The position numbers were made by a program, and so were the translations under genes. A DNA stretch of 64,000 nt from DAOTWA01 sp963702935 (lineage in GTDB: Bacteria > Chloroflexota > Anaerolineae > Anaerolineales > Anaerolineaceae), in NCBI GenBank assembly GCA_963702935.1, contig OY969772.1, positions 4,216,001 to 4,280,000 on the forward strand, given 5' to 3'. A model generated the notes under the pieces. It searched no databases. It was not told the origin of the DNA and was given only the letters and a program-made list of their open reading frames with translations. Positions 21,883 through 29,978 of this stretch are shown here, piece by piece. Each line of letters begins with the position of its first letter. Position 1 is the stretch's first letter.

Positions 21883-24102
21883 ATGTTGGCTACCAAAATT
21901 ACTCGTCGCAATCTTCTCAAGCTCGGCGCGCTGGGGGCGGCATCGGCGGTCCTGACCGGATGTAAGTGGCCGCGCCGCTGGGAAGTCCTGGAACCTTACG
22001 TCACCCCTCCCGAGGAGCAGCTCGCCGGCCAGGCGACCTGGTATGCCAGCACTTGCCGCCAATGCCCGGCCGGCTGCGGCATCATCGTTCGGATCATGAA
22101 CGGCCGGGCGTTGAAAATAGAAGGCAATCCCGAGCACCCCTTGAACCAGGGCAAATTGTGCGCGCGTGGACAGGCCGGCCTGCAAATCCTGTACAACCCG
22201 GACCGTTTGGAAGGCCCGGTCACTCAAAACCAGCCCGGCTCGCGCAACTATCAAAGCATTTCCTGGGACGAAGGCATCAATACTTTATACGCCAAGATCC
22301 AGGCAGCCGGGGGGAAAGTAGCCGTTTGGTGCGGCTCGACCACTTCCGGCCATTTATACGACCTCTTCCGGCGCTTCACCACCGCTATCGGCGCTCCCAC
22401 TCCGCTGGTCTACGACCTATACACGGACTTCAACGGGTATGCCGCCCTGGAAGGTGCCACCCAGGCCGTCTTTGGACAGCGCCAGCTACCGGCCTACGAC
22501 CTGGGCCAAGCCGACGTGATCTTTTCCTTTGGCGCCGACTTCCTGGGCACCTGGTTGTCTGCTACCCGCTATGGGATTGAATACGGGCGCTTGCGCAGCC
22601 AGGGCATAGGCAAGCGCGGTTATCTTATCCAGATCGAGTCGAGGATGTCGACGACCGGCGCCAAGGCCGATCAGTGGGTGCCGGTGCAGCCCGGGACGGA
22701 AGCGCTGGTCGCTCAGGCCCTGGCGCGCATCATCGCCGACCAGAATCTCGGCCTGTCCGGGCGTTCCGAGCGGGCCAGGCAAGTCGTCGGTCCGCTGGAT
22801 TTGAATAGCGTGGCCGCCGCCAGTGGCATTCCGGTGGACACCCTGGTGACGCTGGCGCGCAACTTTGCCGGCGCCGAGCGCGTAGTGGCCATTCCGGGCA
22901 GCCCGTTGAGCGGCGGCCCTTCCGTCGCCGAGGCCAATCAGGCCGTGCAAGCCTTGAACTATATCGCCGGCAACATCGGCCAGCCTGGGGGGACGGTGCT
23001 TTCTACGGATACCCAGCTTTCCTCCCTGGGGAAGCTGGAATTCTCGCCCCTTTCTGGCGTTCAAGATTTGATCACCAAGATGAATTCAGGCGAGGTGCAG
23101 GTGCTCCTGGTTTATGGAGCCAACCCCGCCTACGACCTGCCGCAAAAGCTGGGGGTAGCCCAGGCTATGTCCAAGGTTCCCTTCGTGGTTTCTTTCGCCC
23201 CCATCGTGGACGAGACCGCTGTTCTGGCCAATATGATCTTGCCGGATCGCACCTACCTCGAATCGTGGGGCTACGACGTCGTCTCGCCTAATTTTGGGGT
23301 TCCCATCTTGGGCAGCCAGCAGCCCGTCGTCGAGCCGGTCTTCGACCTGCGCTCCACCGGCGACGTGCTGCTGACTGTGGCCAAGGGCATCCCGGCGGCG
23401 GCCAGCGCCATGCCCTGGTCGGACGAAGTCCAATACCTCAAGGATATCCTCGGCAACCTGCCCCCCGGGGACAACGGCGGCTCGACGGCGGATGTCAAGT
23501 GGTCGCGCTTCCGCCAGCACGGCGGCTGGTGGTCCACCAGTGTGAAGAATATACTAGCTCAAGCCCCCACCCCGCCGGGGCCGATCGATCTTCCCACTGC
23601 GGCCTACCAGGGCAGCGCGCAGGCTTACCCTTATTTCCTTTCCCTGTACCTGCCCAACCTGCTCAGCGACGGGCGCGGCGCCAGCCAACCCTGGCTGCAA
23701 GGCTCGCCCGACACCAACACTTCCATCTCCTGGCAGACCTGGGTAGAGATCAACCCGCAAACTGCCCAAAAGCTGGGACTGAATAATGGGGACGTGGTCA
23801 AAGTGAGCTCGACCGCCGGCGACCTGGAAGCTCCCGTCTATCTTTACCCTGCCGTGCGCCCCGACACGATTGCCATTCCGCTGGGGCAGGGCCATACCGA
23901 TTTCGGGCGCTACGCGCGCAACCGCGGCAACAACGCCGTCCAGCTCGTGGACGTCCATTCGAGTGGCCAGGACGCCGCATTGGCGTATTCGGTCGTCCGC
24001 GCCAGCCTCACGCCGACCGGCAAGCGCATGGATCTGGCCTCGTTCGAGAACGTCACCGGAGTCACCGAGGGTTTCCCCAATAAATCCATCCCCGGCTCCT
24101 GA
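21883..24102 (+). CDS. actB: Alternative complex III subunit ActB1 (molybdopterin-oxidoreductase-like)
   Basis: 739 residues. The N-terminus has a twin-arginine signal (TRRNLLKLG) that runs into a lipobox-like LTGC. An iron-sulfur site follows: CRQCPAGC plus a distal Cys in GKLCARG. The rest resembles the molybdopterin oxidoreductase fold (GNPEHPLNQGKLC, AVWCGSTTSGH, GNIGQPGGT, a C-terminal MopB-type barrel). In studied complexes this subunit keeps the fold but lacks the molybdenum cofactor. In many organisms ActB is one long protein fused to a ferredoxin part; here that part is the separate gene at 24208. The 105-base gap to that gene carries no ORF. Confidence 0.9.
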   Translation: MLATKITRRNLLKLGALGAASAVLTGCKWPRRWEVLEPYVTPPEEQLAGQATWYASTCRQCPAGCGIIVRIMNGRALKIEGNPEHPLNQGKLCARGQAGLQILYNPDRLEGPVTQNQPGSRNYQSISWDEGINTLYAKIQAAGGKVAVWCGSTTSGHLYDLFRRFTTAIGAPTPLVYDLYTDFNGYAALEGATQAVFGQRQLPAYDLGQADVIFSFGADFLGTWLSATRYGIEYGRLRSQGIGKRGYLIQIESRMSTTGAKADQWVPVQPGTEALVAQALARIIADQNLGLSGRSERARQVVGPLDLNSVAAASGIPVDTLVTLARNFAGAERVVAIPGSPLSGGPSVAEANQAVQALNYIAGNIGQPGGTVLSTDTQLSSLGKLEFSPLSGVQDLITKMNSGEVQVLLVYGANPAYDLPQKLGVAQAMSKVPFVVSFAPIVDETAVLANMILPDRTYLESWGYDVVSPNFGVPILGSQQPVVEPVFDLRSTGDVLLTVAKGIPAAASAMPWSDEVQYLKDILGNLPPGDNGGSTADVKWSRFRQHGGWWSTSVKNILAQAPTPPGPIDLPTAAYQGSAQAYPYFLSLYLPNLLSDGRGASQPWLQGSPDTNTSISWQTWVEINPQTAQKLGLNNGDVVKVSSTAGDLEAPVYLYPAVRPDTIAIPLGQGHTDFGRYARNRGNNAVQLVDVHSSGQDAALAYSVVRASLTPTGKRMDLASFENVTGVTEGFPNKSIPGS

Positions 24103-24207
24103 GCTTCGGTTCCTTGAAAACCTGGCGCCTCTCGCGCTGAACTTCGTTTTTTAGTAGGGTCATTTATGGGTTTCAAATCATAGGTACTTTAGGAAGCGGA
24201 GGACTTT

Positions 24208-24927
24208 ATGGCAGAATTTCCTGTTCGCAAATGGACGATGGTGGTCGATCTGGACAAATGCACGGGCTGCAACGCCTGCGTCGTCGCTTGCCACGCCGAG
24301 AATAACGTGCCGATTGTCAACGAGCAACAAGTTGTGGCCGGCCGGGCCATGCATTGGATCCGCATCGAGCGCTACTGGGAAGGCGAGTGGCCGAACATCA
24401 AAGCGCGTTACATTCCGGTCATGTGCCAGCAATGCGAGAACGCTCCTTGCGAGCCGGTTTGCCCGGTGTATGCCACCATGCACAGCGACCGGGAGAACTT
24501 GAATATCCAGGTTTACAACCGCTGCGTGGGGACGCGCTATTGCCAGAACAACGACCCTTACAAAGTCCGGTTCTTTAATTTCTTCGATCCCCAATTCGAT
24601 GGGCTGCTCCAGGAGCAGCTCAACCCGGACGTGACCGTTCGCACCGCCGGGGTCATGGAGAAATGCACTTTCTGCGTGCAGCGCATCCGCCGCGGCGAAG
24701 AAGGGGCCCTGGTCGAAGGCAGAGATCTGCGCGACGGCGAAGTGACGCCTGCCTGCGTCCAGGCCTGCCCCTCTGAAGCGCTGGTGTTCGGCGACCTGAG
24801 CGACCCCAACAGCAAGGTTTCTCGCCTGGCGGCCAACAACTCTCGCCAATTCAAGCTGCTGGACGAGCTGGGCACCGAGCCTCAGGTCATCTACCTGAAA
24901 GCCGGCGAGTCAATCCTGCAAGCCTGA
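24208..24927 (+). CDS. actB2: Alternative complex III iron-sulfur subunit ActB2 (ferredoxin-type)
   Basis: 239 residues with four cysteine clusters: CTGCNACVVAC, CQQCENAPCEPVC, CVGTRYCQNND and CTFCVQRI..TPACVQAC. This is the DmsB/PsrB-like layout of four cubane sites. In the third cluster the position that is Cys in most relatives (YCxNNCPYK) is Asp (D116 in YCQNNDPYK), leaving three ligands, which fits the single 3Fe-4S cluster known in ActB. It corresponds to the C-terminal half of fused ActB proteins and should pass electrons within the complex. It is followed after 27 bases by actC. Confidence 0.9.
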   Translation: MAEFPVRKWTMVVDLDKCTGCNACVVACHAENNVPIVNEQQVVAGRAMHWIRIERYWEGEWPNIKARYIPVMCQQCENAPCEPVCPVYATMHSDRENLNIQVYNRCVGTRYCQNNDPYKVRFFNFFDPQFDGLLQEQLNPDVTVRTAGVMEKCTFCVQRIRRGEEGALVEGRDLRDGEVTPACVQACPSEALVFGDLSDPNSKVSRLAANNSRQFKLLDELGTEPQVIYLKAGESILQA

Positions 24928-24954
24928 TCCCATCGCGCAGAAAGAGGATGCTCT

Positions 24955-26409
24955 ATGTCTGTTCCCCAAGATACCCCGCTCTGGCAGAAGCCCGTCCTCG
25001 AGAATGAAGAGGATGCCGCCCAGCTCGAACGCCGCCGCCGCGAGCGCCTGACTCTCGATCCGATTCCCCCTCAGGAAGCCGCCAGGATGATCATGGACCC
25101 CATGTCGCGCACCACGGTGCGCTTCTGGGTGATCTTCGTGATCCTCTTCGGCCTGGTGCTGACCGAGATGGCCACCTGGGTCTACCAGATGTGGTGGGGA
25201 CTGGGGGTTACCGGCTTGAACCGCCCGGTGATGTGGGCGCTGTACATCGTCAACTTCGTGTATTTCATCGGCATCGGCCACGCCGGCACGTTTATCTCGG
25301 CGGCCTTGCGCGCGCTCAAGGTCGAATATCGCCGCCCCATCAGCCGCGCGGCGGAAATCGTGACCGTCTTCGCGCTGGCCACCGCCGGAACTTTCCCCAT
25401 CATCCACCTGGGCCGTTCCTGGAAGTTCTACTGGCTGCTGCCTTACCCCAACGAGCGCCAGATCTGGCCCAGCTACCATTCGCCCCTCCTGTGGGACCTG
25501 ACCGCCATCCTCACTTACCTGACGTGCAGCATCCTCTTCGCTTACACTGCCATGCTGCCCGATCTGGCCTTCGTGCGCGACCATAGCGATGGCTGGCGCC
25601 ACAACCTGTATCGCGCTTTGGCGCTGGGCTGGCGCGGATCCGAGCAAGAATGGCACAACCAGGACGTGGCCCTCAACGTGTTTACCTACGGCATCATCCC
25701 GGTCATGTTCTCCGTGCATACCATCGTCTCGTGGGATTTCGCCATGGCCATCCAGCCGGGGTGGCACAGCACGGTGTTTGGCCCTTATTTTGTGGTGGGC
25801 GCGCTCTTCTCAGGCGCAGGCGCGGTGATCCTCGTGCTCATCTTATTGAAGAAGTTCATGCACATGGACTACTTCCTGCGCGAGGAGCACTTTAACGGGA
25901 TGGGCATCTTCTTGCTGCTGCTCTCCATGGCCTGGGCTTACTTCTATTTCAACGATTACCTGGCTCCCTGGTATGGGAAATCTCCTGCCGAGGCCGTGCT
26001 GCAAAACATCCTTTCGAACGGCTACGCCGCCCCGATCTGGTACCTGATGCTCTTCTGTAATGTGGTCTTACCCTGGGCCACGTTGGGATTCCGCAAAGTC
26101 AGGACATCCCTGGGGGCCATGTTCTTCATTGGCGTGATGGTGCAGGTGGGAATGTACATCGAGCGCTTCATCATCATCCCGGTCACCCTGGGCACCAACG
26201 AGCTACCCTACGATTGGGGACGCTACTTCATCCATGCGCCCGAAGCGCTCATTACGGTCGGCGCTTTCAGCCTGGTCGGTTTTCTTTATGTGATCTTTAC
26301 GCGTTTCTTCCCAATCATTCCCTATTGGGAAGTTTATGAAGGCCAGATCATTCACAAAGTGCAGCGCATCGGCAAGGCCCTGCTCCCGGCGCGTACAGAA
26401 TCAGATTAG
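24955..26409 (+). CDS. actC: Alternative complex III quinol-site membrane subunit ActC (NrfD/PsrC family)
   Basis: 484 residues. A charged cytoplasmic N-terminus of about 55 residues is followed by many membrane helices, about ten as in NrfD/PsrC proteins. Typical family stretches are RFWVIFVILFGLVLTEMATW, GHAGTFISAALRALKVEYRR, HLGRSWKFYWLLPYPNERQIWP and SVHTIVSWDFAMAIQPGWH. The His/Asp residues in SVHTIVSWDFA are of the kind implicated in the quinol site and proton pathway. In canonical operons a paralogue, ActF, is a second such subunit; none is found in this operon. Confidence 0.92.
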   Translation: MSVPQDTPLWQKPVLENEEDAAQLERRRRERLTLDPIPPQEAARMIMDPMSRTTVRFWVIFVILFGLVLTEMATWVYQMWWGLGVTGLNRPVMWALYIVNFVYFIGIGHAGTFISAALRALKVEYRRPISRAAEIVTVFALATAGTFPIIHLGRSWKFYWLLPYPNERQIWPSYHSPLLWDLTAILTYLTCSILFAYTAMLPDLAFVRDHSDGWRHNLYRALALGWRGSEQEWHNQDVALNVFTYGIIPVMFSVHTIVSWDFAMAIQPGWHSTVFGPYFVVGALFSGAGAVILVLILLKKFMHMDYFLREEHFNGMGIFLLLLSMAWAYFYFNDYLAPWYGKSPAEAVLQNILSNGYAAPIWYLMLFCNVVLPWATLGFRKVRTSLGAMFFIGVMVQVGMYIERFIIIPVTLGTNELPYDWGRYFIHAPEALITVGAFSLVGFLYVIFTRFFPIIPYWEVYEGQIIHKVQRIGKALLPARTESD

Positions 26410-26424
26410 CAGAAGAGGTGATCC

Positions 26425-27450
26425 TTGGCGGATATACAGTTGCTTGGCTTGTTCTACCAGCCGGAATCGGCGGCCGCTTCCATCGACGGCTTGCGCGCGC
26501 TGGGCATCACGGATAGCCAGATCACCGTGCTTTCCAATGCTCCTTACAAGGGAGAGATGCTTGGCCGGCCCAAGCCCAAGGGAAAGGTGGGGCGCTTTTC
26601 CTTTTTCGGCGCCCTGTTGGGTATCTCGTTGGGGTTGTTCCTCAGCGTCGGCATCTGGCTCTTGTACCCACTCCGCCAGGGCGGCCAGCCCATCGTGCCG
26701 ATTCCCCCCACGCTGATTGTGCTCTTCGAGGCCACCATGCTGGGCACTATGTGGGCGGCCTTCTTCGGCATGTTAGCGGAGAGCCGCTTCCCCAAGTTCC
26801 GCCGCACTATCTACGATCGCCGCATCAGCGACGGCTTCATCGGCGTCGCCGTGGAGCTGGACGATGCGCTCTCCGCCCAGGCAGAGAGTGTATTCAACAA
26901 CCACGGCGCCCAAGACGTGGTGCGCCAGGGGCAGGCGGAAAGGGGCGACCCGCGCCGCCGTAATTTCTGGCTGGGATTTGCCGGTATCCTGGTCGTAGGG
27001 GGAGCTTTGATCGGTCTGCTGGCCTACGACGTGATCAAGATCCCCTTTCCCACCCAGATGGCCAACCAGGAATCCATCGCCTACGAGCAAGGCCCGCGCA
27101 AGGCGGCTCCCGCGGACGCCGTTCCCATTCAGGGGCCGGTCTTGATCGCCGGCCAACCGGCCACCGCCCCGCTGCCGGCCACCGCCGATTCGATCCAACG
27201 CGGGAAGGTCTTATTTGGGATCGTTTGCGCCGTCTGTCACGGGCCGAGTGGGAACGGCGTCAGCCCCATCAGCGGCTTCTTCAATCCCAAGCCGGTCGAC
27301 CTGACTTCCGGCACGGTTCAATCCCTGAGCGACAATGAAATCTACCTGGTGATCACCCAGGGGTTTGGGCTCATGCCGAGCATGGCCGAAAACCTGGACC
27401 GCGACCAGCGTTGGGACGTGATCAATTACGTGCGCACGCTGAAGAAATAA
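26425..27450 (+). CDS. ActD-ActE fusion: DUF3341 membrane domain plus mono-heme cytochrome c
   Basis: 341 residues, starting at TTG 26425 behind AGAGG. Residues 1-165 are DUF3341/ActD-like: an alpha-beta N-terminus (GLFYQPESAAASIDGLRALG) and two membrane helices around FGALLGISLGLFLSVGIWLL and LFEATMLGTMWAAFFGMLAE. A third helix near 180-205 leads to a linker and a cytochrome c domain with one heme site, CAVCH at 268-272, and a likely Met ligand in GLMPSM. The C-terminal part corresponds to ActE, and the joining of the two is seen directly in one open frame. It closes the act operon, with a terminator at 27473. Confidence 0.88.
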   Translation: MADIQLLGLFYQPESAAASIDGLRALGITDSQITVLSNAPYKGEMLGRPKPKGKVGRFSFFGALLGISLGLFLSVGIWLLYPLRQGGQPIVPIPPTLIVLFEATMLGTMWAAFFGMLAESRFPKFRRTIYDRRISDGFIGVAVELDDALSAQAESVFNNHGAQDVVRQGQAERGDPRRRNFWLGFAGILVVGGALIGLLAYDVIKIPFPTQMANQESIAYEQGPRKAAPADAVPIQGPVLIAGQPATAPLPATADSIQRGKVLFGIVCAVCHGPSGNGVSPISGFFNPKPVDLTSGTVQSLSDNEIYLVITQGFGLMPSMAENLDRDQRWDVINYVRTLKK

Positions 27451-27472
27451 CCCCTCCGTTATCGGATCCTCG

Positions 27473-27513
27473 AGCAGGCCGGGGTTCTGATCCAACCCGA
27501 CCTGCTTTTTTTA
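27473..27513 (+). terminator. Rho-independent terminator of the act operon
   Basis: AGCAGG (27473-27478) pairs with CCTGCT (27501-27506). The stem is extended by CGGGGTT/AACCCG with one mismatch and one bulge, and is followed by a run of T to TTTTTTTAT. Confidence 0.8.
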
Positions 27514-27601
27514 TTCGGAATGACTGTATAATATTTGGAAAGTAGCGTTCTTCTGCTGAATTGACTCTGAACAAGAGCATTCGGAAACTCGGCTGAAAGC
27601 G

Positions 27602-27713
27602 CTGGCGGTTGAAACCACACCTGTCAAGAACACGAAGCCAACCGTCGTCGGCTGGTTTTTAGTCCACGCAGGTGGACTTCGTGAATTTTGTAGCCGAGAT
27701 TTCAATCTCCAGG
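27602..27713. repeat. Palindromic REP-like element, 112 bases
   Basis: The 320-base gap between 27450 and 27771 has no gene; besides the terminator it holds this element. Its two arms are related inverted copies. The left arm begins CTGGCGGTTGAAACC and ends CACGAAG (27630-27636). The right arm begins CTTCGTG (27677-27683) and ends, read on the minus strand, CCTGGAGATTGAAATC. Nested inside are a perfect hairpin, AGTCCACGCAGGTGGACT, and an imperfect one before TTTTT. This form resembles dispersed intergenic palindromes of Chloroflexota and other free-living bacteria. Only one copy was noticed here. Confidence 0.6.
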
Positions 27714-27770
27714 ACAGTTACCGAACGCTCCCCCTGAACAAGTAAGGCACGTACTTCCAGCAGGGTTGAT

Positions 27771-29114
27771 ATGTCGCATAAGATCGAATTTGTTGTCAAG
27801 AGAAGCGGGGCCGTTGTCCCCTTCACTCCCGAGCGCATCACCAATGCGATTTACCGCGCCGCGGTGGCCGTGGGTGGGCGCGATCGGGAGACCGCCGAGG
27901 GGTTGAGCCGCCAGGTCGTCAGCCTCCTGGAGCAAAACACTCCCGACGATCACATCCCCACCATCGAAGAGATTCAGGACGTGGTAGAGAAAGTCCTGAT
28001 CGAAAACGGGCACGCCAGGGTGGCCAAGGCGTTTATCCTCTATCGCGACGAGCGCGCCCGCCACCGCAAAGAGCGCGCGCGCCTGGCCTCCGCCCCCTCG
28101 GAGAACATCCCTTGGGCGAAGATCTGGCACATTCTGGACTGGGCCGTGTCCCATGGGGTGCACACGATTGCCGGCTTCAACGAGCGCGTCGCCCGCGGCG
28201 AAATCGGCGAGATCATCCGGGAATCGGAAGCCGCTTACGAGGAAGACGTGGAAAACGCCGCCGAAATGATCGCCGGGCGGCGGGAAGAGCTGAAGATCGT
28301 GCTCATCTCTGGCCCTTCCTCTTCAGGCAAGACCACCACCACCACCAAGATCGGCCAGCGCCTGGAAAGAATGGGGCTGAAGCTGGTCACGCTGAACGTG
28401 GACAATTACTTCTTCGATCTGGAGCTTCACCCCAAAGACGAGTTCGGCGATTACGACTTCGAGACCCCCCAGGCCCTCGAGCTGCCCCTGATCAACGAGC
28501 ATCTCACCCGGCTGATTGCCGGGGAAGAAGTGATGATCCCGTTTTACGATTTCAAAACCGGGCATCGCGCAGATCAGCGCACCCCCATGAAGCTGCGCAA
28601 GAATGAATTCATCCTCATCGACAGCTTGCACGGCCTGTACGCCGAGATGACGCGCGATGTTCCTCCCGAGCAGAAATTCAAGCTCTACCTGGAGCCCCTG
28701 CTACAGATGAAAGCCTCCGAGGGCAACTACGTGCGTTGGACCGACATTCGCCTCATCCGCCGCATGTTGCGCGACGCAGCCCATCGCGCCTACGATCCGC
28801 AACGCACGCTGGAGCACTGGCATTACGTGCGCAGCAGTGAGATGCGCAACATCGTCCCCTACATCAACAGCACCGACTACATCGTCAACAGCGCTATGCC
28901 CTACGAGCTGGCCATCTACCGGCCCAAAATCATCAGCCATTTTATGAACTGGGTGAAGAAATACGAAGCGGACCCCCTGCGCGAAGACGCCTTTCTGCGG
29001 GCGGAACGGGTCAACAAGATCCTGCAAGAGATTGCCCCGCTCGAGGACGACACGATCGTGCCGAAAGATTCCGTCCTGCGCGAATTTATCGGGGGAAGTA
29101 TCTACAAATATTGA
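27771..29114 (+). CDS. ATP-cone domain fused to a uridine-kinase/phosphoribulokinase-like P-loop kinase
   Basis: 447 residues. Residues 1-95 are an ATP-cone (VVKRSGAVVPFTPERITNAIYRAA, VEKVLIENGHARVAKAFILYR), the nucleotide-sensing module usually found on ribonucleotide reductase and NrdR. A linker of about 80 residues leads to a P-loop, ISGPSSSGKTTTTTKIGQ. Kinase features follow: LNVDNYFFD (acceptor Asp), DFETPQALELPL, FYDFKTGHR and FILIDSLHGLYAEM. This is the arrangement of uridine kinase-like proteins in Anaerolineae and Firmicutes. The substrate is unproven; ATP/dATP sensing through the cone is inferred from the domain. It starts at ATG 27771, and its stop is nine bases from the convergent response regulator. 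Confidence 0.85.
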   Translation: MSHKIEFVVKRSGAVVPFTPERITNAIYRAAVAVGGRDRETAEGLSRQVVSLLEQNTPDDHIPTIEEIQDVVEKVLIENGHARVAKAFILYRDERARHRKERARLASAPSENIPWAKIWHILDWAVSHGVHTIAGFNERVARGEIGEIIRESEAAYEEDVENAAEMIAGRREELKIVLISGPSSSGKTTTTTKIGQRLERMGLKLVTLNVDNYFFDLELHPKDEFGDYDFETPQALELPLINEHLTRLIAGEEVMIPFYDFKTGHRADQRTPMKLRKNEFILIDSLHGLYAEMTRDVPPEQKFKLYLEPLLQMKASEGNYVRWTDIRLIRRMLRDAAHRAYDPQRTLEHWHYVRSSEMRNIVPYINSTDYIVNSAMPYELAIYRPKIISHFMNWVKKYEADPLREDAFLRAERVNKILQEIAPLEDDTIVPKDSVLREFIGGSIYKY

Positions 29115-29122
29115 AGGCAGAG

Positions 29123-29905
29123 TCACCCGGCAAAGCGGTAGCCTTTTCCCCTCACATTTAAGATGTAGCTGGGATGTTGGGGGTCCTCCTCCAGCTTTTG
29201 CCTCAACCGCCGGATGTGCACGCGGACGATGGGGCGCGCGTCGGCTTCTTCCAGATCATACCCTTGCACGGCCTGGATCAGCTCCCTGGAAGACACGACG
29301 CGATCGGGATGCCTCGCCAGATAATCCAGCAAGTCAAACTCCGTTGCCGTCAACACCAGGGGCAGGTCGCCCCGCACCACCAGGCGTTTTTGCCGGTCGA
29401 TGGTCAGCTCTGGCCCCTGGATGAAACGCTCGCTGCTCGGCGTCTCCTCGTAGAGCAGCCCGAATTCCTTCTTGAACTCGTTGACCAGGTTTTCCATATT
29501 GGCCACGAGTTTTTGCATGTGAAGCTCGTTTTCCCTCTTCGCCAGGCCCCTCTCCACGCTGCTAAGGATCTGGGCGATGCTGGTAGGCTTAACCAGGTAA
29601 TCGTAAGCCCCCCGGCGGAGGGCAGAAATCGCCGAGTCGATGGTGGCATAAGCCGTCAACATGATAACCACCGTTTGGGGCCAGTTCCGCTTGATTTCCG
29701 CCAGCAATTCCAGGCCGTCCATTTCACCTGAGATCCTGAGGTCTAAAAGGGCCAGATCGATGGGCGTCTCACGAAACCTTTCCAGCGCCTCGTTGGCGTC
29801 GCCCGCCGTTTGAACGGAATACCCCTGCACGTTGAACGCGTCCGCCAGTACCATGCGGATGGTCTTTTCATCATCCACGATCAAGATATGCTTTCCGCTG
29901 TCCAT
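29123..29905 (-). CDS. Two-component response regulator, receiver plus winged-helix DNA-binding domain
   Basis: 260 residues from ATG 29905, which has AGAGGGA upstream; the longer TTG start at 29923 is less likely. The receiver domain at about 5-120 shows HILIVDDEKTIR, the phosphoacceptor Asp in ALLDLRISG, and the LTAYATIDSA and LVKPT (Lys) switch residues. A coiled linker (KRENELHMQKLVANMENLVNEFKKEF) leads to an OmpR-type winged helix (LTATEFDLLDYLARHPDRVVSSRELI, VRVHIRRLRQKLEEDP, ILNVRGKGYRF). It lies downstream of the sensor kinase on the same strand, 73 bases away, so the two form one system. Confidence 0.93.
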   Translation of the reverse strand: MDSGKHILIVDDEKTIRMVLADAFNVQGYSVQTAGDANEALERFRETPIDLALLDLRISGEMDGLELLAEIKRNWPQTVVIMLTAYATIDSAISALRRGAYDYLVKPTSIAQILSSVERGLAKRENELHMQKLVANMENLVNEFKKEFGLLYEETPSSERFIQGPELTIDRQKRLVVRGDLPLVLTATEFDLLDYLARHPDRVVSSRELIQAVQGYDLEEADARPIVRVHIRRLRQKLEEDPQHPSYILNVRGKGYRFAG

Positions 29906-29978
29906 TTTTCCCTCTATCCCCAAGAGACCAGCCTTCCTGATAGGAAGCCCCTCGATCGCAAGGCTTCTTCAGCAAGCA

